From: an uncultured Bacteroidales bacterium
GTDB taxonomy: Bacteria > Bacteroidota > Bacteroidia > Bacteroidales > ML635J-15
Assembly (NCBI GenBank): GCA_905234755.1
Contig: CAJOIT010000003.1
Span: forward strand, 641,764-705,763
DNA: 64,000 bases
Reading direction: 5' to 3'
Both the position numbers and the translations under genes were made by a program. The notes beneath the pieces were generated by a model that made no database searches, was not told the origin of the DNA, and saw nothing but the letters and a program-made list of their open reading frames with translations. Positions 7,248-15,298 of this stretch are shown piece after piece (positions within the stretch are counted from its first letter, which is position 1; each line of letters begins with the position of its first letter).

Positions 7248-7586
7248 ATGAAGTTGTTCACAAACGGCATAATGAACTACGGCAGGTCAACAGACCGCGA
7301 AATCTCCTTTGACGCTGAGGGTAATCCTATGCGTAAGGAAGATGGCAATTTGCGCAAAGTTCGTGTTTTCATAGATGCTCTTTCAGAAGACAAGAAAGGT
7401 CGCTATGATGACGGGCGATACACAAACGCAAGTTACGAGGTCAGTCTTGACTATGACGATGTGCCAGTGAAATTCAAACCTACCGACATTTCCATAATTC
7501 ACGACAGGAAAGGCGACTTGGGTTCGTTTACCGTGCAAAGGATAGAGTTCTACGACTTGACAAGGACGATAGTAATTTGGATCTGA
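7248..7586 (+). CDS. Putative head closure / head-tail joining protein
   Basis: 112 residues from ATG 7248 (MKLFTNGIMNYGRSTDREIS), beta-rich. The position between adaptor and gp10-like gene is that of the stopper/head closure protein. A TTG at 7239 would extend it by three residues into the previous gene; ATG is preferred. Function by position only. Confidence 0.5.
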   Translation: MKLFTNGIMNYGRSTDREISFDAEGNPMRKEDGNLRKVRVFIDALSEDKKGRYDDGRYTNASYEVSLDYDDVPVKFKPTDISIIHDRKGDLGSFTVQRIEFYDLTRTIVIWI

Positions 7587-7588
7587 TT

Positions 7589-8083
7589 ATGATTGAGTGC
7601 AACCTGAAAGGAACTGACAAGGTGGAACAAACGGTTCTCCAGTATGTGGCGAGTGTTGAGAATAAGGTTCTCAATGTTCTAAAGTATGCTGGTGAAAAGG
7701 CCGTTGCGTATGCGAGGACACTTGACACCTACACGGACAGGACTGGCAATCTGCGTTCTTCTATTGGCTATGTCATATACAAGAACGGACAACTTGCCGC
7801 TCAAAGCAGTTTCGAGCAGGGGTATAGTAATGTACAAGGCGGAGATATTTCCTATAATGGAGGAGAAATCGGATTCGCACTTGCACAGAAGGTTGCACAG
7901 CAGGAAACTGCGCCATTCGTACTTGTCGTTGTTGCTGGAATGAACTATGCAGCAGCGGTTGAGCGCAGGGGCTACGATGTGATTGAAGGAGCATCAATAG
8001 AGGCTTCCGAAGTTGCAAAGAGACTTGTGCAAGGCTTAAATAATGGCGGTATGACAATTGACTTGAAGGACACGGAGGCATAA
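7589..8083 (+). CDS. HK97-gp10-like tail completion protein
   Basis: 164 residues from ATG 7589, two bases after the previous stop. It shows the gp10-like pattern: an N-terminal helix with AGEKAVAYARTLDTYTDRTGNLRSSIG, a turn, then a core with PFVLVVVAGMNYAAAVERRGYDVIEGA, the last being the usual 'YA..VE..G.DV' segment of the family. These proteins act at the neck or tail end in siphophages. Confidence 0.75.
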   Translation: MIECNLKGTDKVEQTVLQYVASVENKVLNVLKYAGEKAVAYARTLDTYTDRTGNLRSSIGYVIYKNGQLAAQSSFEQGYSNVQGGDISYNGGEIGFALAQKVAQQETAPFVLVVVAGMNYAAAVERRGYDVIEGASIEASEVAKRLVQGLNNGGMTIDLKDTEA

Positions 8084-8087
8084 GGCT

Positions 8088-8492
8088 ATGGAGTACACTG
8101 GACAGATGATAGAGGACTTGGTATTTGCAAGGGTAAGGTCGGAACTTGCCTCGGCAATCGGTGGAGACTGCTACAAGCGCGATACCAGACCACTCGACAG
8201 CAAGCAGGAAGACTGCGTTGTCGCATTCATCACAGGTACATCAGAGCAGATGCAACAGGGCGCTGTCGTAGTCAATGTGTATGTCCCAGACATCAAGGCT
8301 GGCAACGGAATGTTCTACAAGGACACTGCACGGTGCAAGGAACTGGAACAGGTTCTCATTTCGCTTCCAGACAAAATGAATATCGGCAACGATGTGCGTT
8401 TTGAAAAGAGCGGAATGATTATGACCATTGAGGAGAGAGAGATAAAACAGCATTTCGTTTCGTTGAAATTGAGATTCAAGAATTTGATTTAG
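8088..8492 (+). CDS. Putative tail terminator protein
   Basis: 134 residues, start 4 bases after the previous stop. Alternating helix-strand layout (EQMQQGAVVVNVYVPDI, ARCKELEQVLISLPDKM) fits the tail terminator/completion proteins that cap the tail tube and are encoded between the gp10-like and tube genes. Assigned by order and size. Confidence 0.55.
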   Translation: MEYTGQMIEDLVFARVRSELASAIGGDCYKRDTRPLDSKQEDCVVAFITGTSEQMQQGAVVVNVYVPDIKAGNGMFYKDTARCKELEQVLISLPDKMNIGNDVRFEKSGMIMTIEEREIKQHFVSLKLRFKNLI

Positions 8493-8513
8493 TAACTTAA
8501 AATTTATAGAATT

Positions 8514-9260
8514 ATGTCAAAAATAACATGGGGCAAACCCAAAATTTTCATTACAAAGTTGGGACCTGCGGAAACGCACCCGTCAGACAACGCTGTATGG
8601 ACTGACATTTCCAATAACTACAAGATAAAGGAAAATTCTACAAGCCTGACAACTACGGCTGGAGACAAGACCGAGGCAAAAGAAGAAGGTGGTGCAGTAA
8701 TTGATACCAAGCACGGCAAGTCAACCTATTCGTTGGCGTTTGACATCTACCACTATGGTAAGGACTTTGTGAAACCAATAGAAGATGTTGACGGTGTAAT
8801 CCTCGACAACTATGCTCTTCGTCTGATTCCAGAGGACGGGACATTGCCAGGCTTCATTTTCAAGTGTGCATCTGTATCAGCAACAGACCAGTACACGCCA
8901 GCAGACGGTACTACAACCACATATACCTTTGATGCTCTCGTTCCTACTACAGGAACTATGATGCAGAAGTTCAAGGCTATGTCGGCAAGTGCATATTCAG
9001 CAAGTGTAGCAGCCGCGGCAGGTTCTTCTGCTTCTCCGGCAATCACTATGAGCGATGCTGTTGGTACTGTTTCTGTTGATACAAGCAAAACTGATGCTTG
9101 GCTCGATGCTACAATATCAACCAACAGCGTAACGCCAAAAGCCAAAGCAAGCACTGGTGGCAACTCGTCAACCAGTCCGCGTACAGGTAAACTTGTACTA
9201 AAAGACAGTTGGGGAAGCGAAGTTGTCATTGAAGTGACACAGGCTGGTGCATCTCAGTAG
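8514..9260 (+). CDS. Major tail tube protein with C-terminal BACON-like domain
   Basis: 248 residues. Residues 1-~155 look like a phage tail tube protein, starting SKITWGKPKIFITKLGP and containing the SYSLAFDIYHYGKDF-type strands (here STYSLAFDIYHYGKDF). Residues ~160-248 are a BACON/Ig-like domain: an Ala/Ser linker, then TSKTDAWLDA and a terminal GSEVVIEVTQAG. The same kind of C-terminal domain is on the capsid protein. A hairpin terminator follows, which fits a highly expressed structural gene. Confidence 0.8.
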   Translation: MSKITWGKPKIFITKLGPAETHPSDNAVWTDISNNYKIKENSTSLTTTAGDKTEAKEEGGAVIDTKHGKSTYSLAFDIYHYGKDFVKPIEDVDGVILDNYALRLIPEDGTLPGFIFKCASVSATDQYTPADGTTTTYTFDALVPTTGTMMQKFKAMSASAYSASVAAAAGSSASPAITMSDAVGTVSVDTSKTDAWLDATISTNSVTPKAKASTGGNSSTSPRTGKLVLKDSWGSEVVIEVTQAGASQ

Positions 9261-9291
9261 GAGTACTTCTTTTCTCATAACTATTATTTTG

Positions 9292-9318
9292 TCTTGGGGA
9301 GCAATCCCCAAGATTTTT
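9292..9318 (+). terminator. Terminator after tail tube gene
   Basis: TCTTGGGGA-GCAA-TCCCCAAGA: perfect 9-bp stem with a GCAA tetraloop, followed by TTTTT. Confidence 0.8.
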
Positions 9319-9347
9319 ACAATTTCAAAAATCAAAAATGACCGAAT

Positions 9348-9842
9348 ATGCAAAAGGAAATCAACAAGGAAAAAGAAACGCTTGAAAGCAAGGTGGCGAG
9401 TGCCATACTTCAGGAGCGCAGTATAGTAATTCTTGCCGGAAGACAATTCAAGGCCGCCAAGCCGACACTTGCAACGCTGATAGATGCGAGCAGGTATATA
9501 TCGGAACTTCCGAAGTTCAAGATGGAAGGTAAAAATCCAGTATTCGACAGCCTGTCTATTGCTTCCGACTGCTCGTCCATAGCAAAGGTAATTGCAGCAA
9601 TGTTGCTTGGAGGAAAGAAGCACAAGGGACTGCTATACAGGATTAGATTCCGTAGGATTGTTAGAATAATAACAGACAAGGCTACGCAGATAGAAATCAA
9701 CCTTGCTCTTCGCGCACTTCTCGACGGTTTGCAGGTTGAGTATTTTTTCGTAACTACCACTTCCCTGATAGAAATAAATCTTCTAAAGGCAAGAAGGGAA
9801 GTGGACGGAAAGACGAACCAAACGACAGTATCTGGGCAGTAG
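9348..9842 (+). CDS. Tail assembly chaperone, short (G-type) form
   Basis: 164 residues, read without frameshift. In long-tailed phages a G-type chaperone coats the tape measure protein during tail assembly and a minor fraction is extended by frameshift to a G-T fusion. Here the gene lies between the tail tube and tape-measure genes, exactly where this pair is expected, and carries a canonical slippery site at 9743-9749. After the slip point the zero frame continues only 30 residues, ending VSGQ. Confidence 0.78.
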   Translation: MQKEINKEKETLESKVASAILQERSIVILAGRQFKAAKPTLATLIDASRYISELPKFKMEGKNPVFDSLSIASDCSSIAKVIAAMLLGGKKHKGLLYRIRFRRIVRIITDKATQIEINLALRALLDGLQVEYFFVTTTSLIEINLLKARREVDGKTNQTTVSGQ

Positions 9843-10018
9843 TCGCAGGTTTTGTAAAGTCGTTCAATGTAAGTTTCGACTATGCGTTGTACGAAGTTTC
9901 ATACGCCAATCTGATATTGTACGAATCGGTGTTGCCAAGTTACGATTACGACAAGGACGATAGCGTTGACATAGACAGCGAGGAAGGCCGTAGCGCGTAC
10001 CTGTCGCTGTTCAACTGA
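9348..10018 (+). CDS. Tail assembly chaperone G-T fusion by -1 frameshift
   Basis: The -1 frame is closed by TGA at 9737-9739 and then open from 9740 to TGA 10016-10018. Slipping at TTTTTTC (9743-9749) joins 134 residues of the short form to 89 more, 223 in total. The extension is clearly protein-like: SIWAVVAGFVKSFNVSFDYA and then EVSYANLILYESVLPSYDYD, and it has no start codon of its own in a useful place. Use a join of 9348-9749 and 9749-10018. The T part would recruit tail tube protein to the tape measure. Confidence 0.85.
9743..9804 (+). promoter_or_regulatory. Programmed -1 ribosomal frameshift signal
   Basis: Slippery heptamer T-TTT-TTC in the zero frame (9743-9749), 7-base spacer, then a perfect 10-bp stem (9757-9766 with 9795-9804, CCACTTCCCT/AGGGAAGTGG). 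All three parts of a -1 frameshift signal are present with usual spacing. Confidence 0.88.
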
Positions 10019-10061
10019 TACGGCTTTCTTACCAGTAGATGTATCTCCATAATTATCACGG

Positions 10062-10096
10062 CGGACGATGCTTTTGTTAGTGTCGTCCGTCATTTT
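10062..10096 (+). terminator. Terminator after the chaperone gene
   Basis: 7-bp stem CGGACGA/TCGTCCG (10062-10068 and 10083-10089) with T-rich tail at 10092-10097. It ends 9 bases before promoter 3. Confidence 0.6.
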
Positions 10097-10104
10097 TGAA
10101 AGTG

Positions 10105-10136
10105 TTTGACTTTAAAACACCGTCCTTTTACTTTTG
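10105..10136 (+). promoter_or_regulatory. Phage promoter 3, tape-measure/tail-tip operon
   Basis: TTTG at 10105-10108, 20-base spacer, TACTTTTG at 10129-10136, a full consensus match. The preceding AAAGTGTTTGACT and the following TTG-GGAAATT resemble promoter 2. Because the promoter covers a TTG at 10134, the downstream gene must start at ATG 10161. Confidence 0.75.
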
Positions 10137-10160
10137 TTGGGAAATTTAAACATTACGAAG

Positions 10161-13100
10161 ATGGCAGATTCAAATGAACTCATATTTGAAATTAAGTTCG
10201 ACATACAGAAGATGCAGGAAGAAATCGCTGGAATAAAGGCGAATCTTGATTCTGTAGGAACTTCCGGTTCTAATGCATTCAAGGCACTTGACAAGGAAAT
10301 AGAATCAGTAAAGAATGCTATGAGTGCCACAAGCACAGAACTGGAGAATAAGGACAAGGAACTTGAGAGGCTTCAAAAAAGACTTGAAGAACTGCAGTCT
10401 GCATTTGCAGCAGGGGACTTTGATGCTGGTAGTGTCCTTTATATCGATATGAAGAAAACGGAAGACGCCATCAAGAATCTGATAGAATCTGAAATACAAC
10501 TCTCCGGGCAATACGATGAGCAGTACGACAAGCTTAAAGAACTCAATGCTCAACGGGACAAGATGGCTTCGGGTAGTGCAGATGAAACCTTAAAGGCAAA
10601 GTTGCGTGAAACCACAATAGAACTTGGCAATCTGCTTATGAAGTACCGAGAAATGTCTGCTGCAGAACAGGCAAGTGCGGAAGGTCAGGCTCTAAAAATG
10701 AAGATTGATGAACTCACACAAAAGGCTGGTGCTCTTCGCGACACAATGGATGATGTCAACTCTACGATAAAGAACACGGCAAGTGATACTGGCAACTTGG
10801 ATGCTGCTGTAGGAGGAATAAACCTTATGGCAGCTTCGTTTGGCGCTGTTCAGGGTTCTATGGCTCTGTTTGGTGAAGACTCGGAGGAACTTGCCGTTGT
10901 TATGACAAAGTTGCAGGGAGTATTAGCCTTGACAAATTCCCTAACAGTCATCCAGAACCAACTGCAGAAAGAGAGTGCTTTGCGAATGAAACTGAGTACT
11001 CTGTGGACCAAGATGAAAACTGCTGCAATGAAGCAAAGCGCCACTGCAACAGCATCGGGGACGGCAGCAACCACTGCATTTGCAGCCGGAGAGAATGTCG
11101 CTACAGCTTCATCAGTCGGATTGGTCGGTGGTATCAAGGCAGTAGGAGTCGCCATTAAGTCTATACCTGTGATAGGTTGGATATTGGCGGCAATTTCGGC
11201 ATTAGTTACTCTCATTACACTTATTGTTCAAGCAAACGACGAGGAAGAGCGTGGCGATTATCTTGAACAGCAGAGGATAAAGAATCAGCAACTTCTCAAC
11301 GAAGCAAGGTCGGAAGGTGTACGAAGCGTCCAGCAGGATATAGTTGAGATGCAGAGAAACATTACCACAATTGACAAGGCTAAGAAAGGAACAAGGGAAT
11401 GGACTGATGCCGTAGATAGTACAGCAAAAAAGTTGGGGGTTTCTCGCGATTGGCTCATCAAAAATATTGACAAGGTAAAGGATTTGGCAACTGTATGGAT
11501 GCAAGTCGCAAAGTCTCAAGCCATTGCCGATGAATATGCCAAGAGGCTTGCAGAAACAAGAGCAGATCAGCTTGCTGTTGAAACAGAAATCAGAAGAATC
11601 AACGGTCTTAGTTATGATGACAGGGAGGAAGCATTAGAAAACCTCAAGGAAGAATATGGTGTTACGCAAGATCAGGTAGATTTGCTTGCTCATTATATGC
11701 ACGCCCAGAGGACTACTGATGAAAAAGAATATAGGGCAGCTACTAATGGAATTCAAGGTGTAGTATCGAATATCAAAGCCGATTTAGGTCGTACTGCAGA
11801 AGCATTTGAAGCAGGGTTGAAATCGGAAATGGAAACACTCTCCAATCTAAGGCAACCGCTTGACGAGGCGAGGGATGCAAGCGACAAGTTTACTGCAAGT
11901 ACCAAGCAGAATGAAAATGAATTGGATAAGATGTCAAAGGCTTACAAGGAAGCCTTTGAGCAAATGGCATCTTCTGACAAGCAGATTGCAGAAAGTGGTC
12001 GTCAGAAATATGAGAAACTAAAAGCATACGGCACCGATTATCTTGACTATTTGAAAAAAGAAAGAGCCAAGATAGATGCCAACGAGGACAATATTGCTGA
12101 TAGCGGAAAGAAAAAAGATAAAGAGAAACTTGAAGACCTCAACCAGCGTATAACGGCAGAACAGAAGAGACTTGACGAAGAAACATCAAGGTATCAGAAG
12201 TCACTGGAAGACAATGCAGCAAGGCAGGATAAATTCTTTGAAACTTCATTGAAGAACAAGGAGAGTGAAACTGCAAAGTATCTAGCCGACAGGGTAAAGC
12301 AGATTACGGACCAACTCAACGAGGCAAAGGACAAGGAGATTGCAGCTCTTGATGCCACCTACAAGGAGATAGATGACAAGTGGGTTGAACTTCTCACATA
12401 CGACTATAAGAAGCAGCACCCGCTTGCTGTGCAGTCGGAAATAGACAAGTACATTTCGGAACAGAGGGAGAAGCAAGGCAGATTTACAGAAGAAGAAATG
12501 CACGAAAAAATATCTAACAACAAGGAAGTTGAAACTGCAAATAAAATTAAGGAAGAGACTGCCAAAATTTATGACGAGCAGTTGAACAAATACAAGTCCT
12601 ATGCCGACAAGTATGTCCAGTTGACCAAGGAAAAGAATGATAAGATTGCTAAACTTGAAAAGAATGGTGTTAAACAATCTGTTATTGATGCCATTAACGA
12701 AGATTATGACAAGCAAGTAAATGCACTTAATGAACAATTTGACGAAGAACAAATTGCTGAATTGGCCGACAATCTTGATAGTCTTCTTGGTGCATGTCTT
12801 GAAAATATGATAAGTCTTGCCAATGACCTTGGCGAACAACTCAAAGTTGCTATCAAGAAAGGAGATGTGGAAAGAGCCATGAAACTTGAAACAGCATTGC
12901 ATGCTGTAAATGAGGAGATAGCAAATACGCAGGAAGAAACAAAAGAAGATACGCCTGTTTTGGAGATGATATTTGGCAAGACAATAGACGAAACCATAGG
13001 TAAAATCAAGGAAATGACTGATGCCGTATCTGGTTTGGCTGGAGCATTTGATGACATGACAGATTCTGAAAAAATAGCAATGGAAGAAGGTCTACAAATG

Positions 13101-14129
13101 TTTTCCGATGGTCTTAATATCATTCAGAATATTGCACAAAGAAACTATGTCGGAGCAATAGCTTCTGCTATTACAATGGTCACTAATCTGATTAGCAATA
13201 CCAGCAAATGGTCTAATGCTATGTTTACAGAACATATTGAGGCTCTAGAAAAAAAAGGTAACGAGGCGGTTGACAAGATTGCAGATATGATAGAAAGGCT
13301 ATCAAATGTTCGCGACAATAGCGTAGGCTTGACCGCTGTCGCTTATTCCAATTTCATTGAGCGAAAGTTTAATGAAGAAATCGAGGCTCTCAATAAAGAA
13401 AAAGAAGAGTTGAAGGAGTTGCTAAAAGGAAATCTTACCACAGAGCAAAGGGAACAACTGGAAGGTGAGATTGCCGAAATAGATGAAAGAATCCTTGAAA
13501 CCCAGAAGAAGATTACAGACGAACAGGAAAGGCGTATGGAAATGCTTACTGGATATTCCACAAGTTCTGATGCTGTCACTGCATTCGGCAATGCAATAAT
13601 CAAGGCGTGGGAGAACGGAACAAGTGCTGCTAATGAAGCGATGGGTACTTGGGAGGATATGCTAAAGAACTTTGCCAAGCAGAAGTTTCTGTCAGACTTT
13701 ATGAGCAAGCAGTTCGAGGGCATATTCAACGACTACTACGAACAGATAACCGGTGATGGACTTTCTGAAGCGGAGCAAGTGGAATTCCAAAACAAGATTA
13801 CGGCATTAGCAGAACGAGGAGAAAAGTTCTACGCCAACCTTATGGAATCTATGGGACTTGCCAACGACATAGCGCTTGAAGGAACGAAGGGAAGCGGAAT
13901 TGCAAAGGCATCGCAAGAGAGCATAGACGAACTTAACGGCAGGTTCTTGTCTGTTCAGATGTTCACGGCAAGCATTAGCGGTTCGGTTGAAAGGCTCTAC
14001 CAGAACAGCACAAGCATAATGCGCGATGTGTCCGACATACGAGGATTCCAAGAGAACATCAGCGGAAAGATTGACGCGATGAACGGTTATATGCAAGATA
14101 TTGTTAACAACGGAATAAGAATGAACTGA
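10161..14129 (+). CDS. Tail tape measure protein
   Basis: 1322 residues, by far the longest phage gene. Long coiled-coil stretches (about 20-130 and 480-950, Glu/Lys/Ala-rich), a hydrophobic stretch about 320-370 (GGIKAVGVAIKSIPVIGWIL and on), and a second one near 1015-1040 are the classic layout of tape measure proteins, which set tail length and reach the host membrane during DNA entry. By analogy its length implies a long flexible (siphovirus) tail of roughly 200 nm; this is an estimate from the usual residue-to-length ratio. It follows the G/GT chaperone genes and promoter 3. Confidence 0.9.
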   Translation: MADSNELIFEIKFDIQKMQEEIAGIKANLDSVGTSGSNAFKALDKEIESVKNAMSATSTELENKDKELERLQKRLEELQSAFAAGDFDAGSVLYIDMKKTEDAIKNLIESEIQLSGQYDEQYDKLKELNAQRDKMASGSADETLKAKLRETTIELGNLLMKYREMSAAEQASAEGQALKMKIDELTQKAGALRDTMDDVNSTIKNTASDTGNLDAAVGGINLMAASFGAVQGSMALFGEDSEELAVVMTKLQGVLALTNSLTVIQNQLQKESALRMKLSTLWTKMKTAAMKQSATATASGTAATTAFAAGENVATASSVGLVGGIKAVGVAIKSIPVIGWILAAISALVTLITLIVQANDEEERGDYLEQQRIKNQQLLNEARSEGVRSVQQDIVEMQRNITTIDKAKKGTREWTDAVDSTAKKLGVSRDWLIKNIDKVKDLATVWMQVAKSQAIADEYAKRLAETRADQLAVETEIRRINGLSYDDREEALENLKEEYGVTQDQVDLLAHYMHAQRTTDEKEYRAATNGIQGVVSNIKADLGRTAEAFEAGLKSEMETLSNLRQPLDEARDASDKFTASTKQNENELDKMSKAYKEAFEQMASSDKQIAESGRQKYEKLKAYGTDYLDYLKKERAKIDANEDNIADSGKKKDKEKLEDLNQRITAEQKRLDEETSRYQKSLEDNAARQDKFFETSLKNKESETAKYLADRVKQITDQLNEAKDKEIAALDATYKEIDDKWVELLTYDYKKQHPLAVQSEIDKYISEQREKQGRFTEEEMHEKISNNKEVETANKIKEETAKIYDEQLNKYKSYADKYVQLTKEKNDKIAKLEKNGVKQSVIDAINEDYDKQVNALNEQFDEEQIAELADNLDSLLGACLENMISLANDLGEQLKVAIKKGDVERAMKLETALHAVNEEIANTQEETKEDTPVLEMIFGKTIDETIGKIKEMTDAVSGLAGAFDDMTDSEKIAMEEGLQMFSDGLNIIQNIAQRNYVGAIASAITMVTNLISNTSKWSNAMFTEHIEALEKKGNEAVDKIADMIERLSNVRDNSVGLTAVAYSNFIERKFNEEIEALNKEKEELKELLKGNLTTEQREQLEGEIAEIDERILETQKKITDEQERRMEMLTGYSTSSDAVTAFGNAIIKAWENGTSAANEAMGTWEDMLKNFAKQKFLSDFMSKQFEGIFNDYYEQITGDGLSEAEQVEFQNKITALAERGEKFYANLMESMGLANDIALEGTKGSGIAKASQESIDELNGRFLSVQMFTASISGSVERLYQNSTSIMRDVSDIRGFQENISGKIDAMNGYMQDIVNNGIRMN

Positions 14130-14130
14130 T

Positions 14131-15297
14131 ATGGCGGCTATTAACATTTACCCGATATACGACAGCAGTCAGGATTTGCTACAGGAAATCAGACCTGTAA
14201 TTCCTGTATTGCCGGCAGAGAACATTCCTGCAGTACTTATAGACGGCTACGACATAGCGCAGGAATATGGCGTTTACCTTGCCGATGGCAGTTATGCGAA
14301 GATATTGCAGTTTCCAAACTCGAAAGGAGTTCAGTACAACGAATGGGACGAACACAGCGGACTTGATGTTGATTTCAACAGAGTCTTGCTCCCAGCAAGC
14401 AAAACATTCGACCTGACATTCTACTGCAAGAAAAGTCAGTACGACAGCTTTGAAGCATTTCATTCGTTTATGACTGCAAGTGCAACACATACCTTGACCT
14501 ACTTTGGTGCAACTTCCGTTGATGCGTTTCCGCCTATCACATTGCGTATTGTAACCCCCAAGGTTAACTATGTGAGCGAATTTCAAGAACTCGCCACACA
14601 GCATTCCATTACCTACACTTTCACGATTGACAAGCCGACTATACCTGTCAATGTTATGTCTATGACCTGGGATTCGAATGCAAGCAGATACAGAGCTGCG
14701 TTTAGTCTGAATCCTGCTTGGCTCGACAGCGATGTAATAGACCAGCAGACAGGAAATCACTTGAAGTATAACGGACAGCCATTTTATATTGGCAGATCTG
14801 TAACTAATGGAGGTGTAGCCTTGATAAATTCGTTGAGGTATGGCGTGTGTTTGCTACGAGGGACAAGTTTATCGGTGCAGGGAAAGCCATCGTTGAAAAC
14901 AAGCTACGACATCACATCGGAATTTTCAGCAGGGCAGACTATAAGGGCATTGACAAGCACGGCAGGTTATTCGATAACTCTCAACTGCCTGCTACGGGCA
15001 CCATCGCGACTGATTTTCTGGATTAACTACCAAGCCTTGCTGTGGGAGTTGTTCAGAGGTTTAGTTCCAACAGAATATACTGGTGGAGTTTCTGACGGAG
15101 ATACAACGGAAAATCTGTTCGGATTTTGGCAGTATATTCGTTTAGACATAGGGTATAAAAAGACCTTGCAACTCCAATGCTACTACGAATCGTGCAACAG
15201 CAAAAAATTCCACATACAGAAGAATGGCAATTACACTCAGATATACTGGGATTTCTCGTTGACATTCAAAGTTTATAACACACCAACATTAGTTTAG
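14131..15297 (+). CDS. Putative distal tail protein
   Basis: 388 residues, beginning one base after the tape-measure stop. Beta-rich; the early KTFDLTFYCKKSQYDSFEAF and following SFMTASATHTLTYFG are like the N-terminal half of distal tail (Dit) proteins, which form the hub at the tail end. The gene order tape measure, Dit, tail-tip protein is kept. The C-terminal half (about 180-388) may be an accessory carbohydrate-binding or galectin-like part, but I do not recognise it. Confidence 0.65.
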   Translation: MAAINIYPIYDSSQDLLQEIRPVIPVLPAENIPAVLIDGYDIAQEYGVYLADGSYAKILQFPNSKGVQYNEWDEHSGLDVDFNRVLLPASKTFDLTFYCKKSQYDSFEAFHSFMTASATHTLTYFGATSVDAFPPITLRIVTPKVNYVSEFQELATQHSITYTFTIDKPTIPVNVMSMTWDSNASRYRAAFSLNPAWLDSDVIDQQTGNHLKYNGQPFYIGRSVTNGGVALINSLRYGVCLLRGTSLSVQGKPSLKTSYDITSEFSAGQTIRALTSTAGYSITLNCLLRAPSRLIFWINYQALLWELFRGLVPTEYTGGVSDGDTTENLFGFWQYIRLDIGYKKTLQLQCYYESCNSKKFHIQKNGNYTQIYWDFSLTFKVYNTPTLV

Positions 15298-15298
15298 T

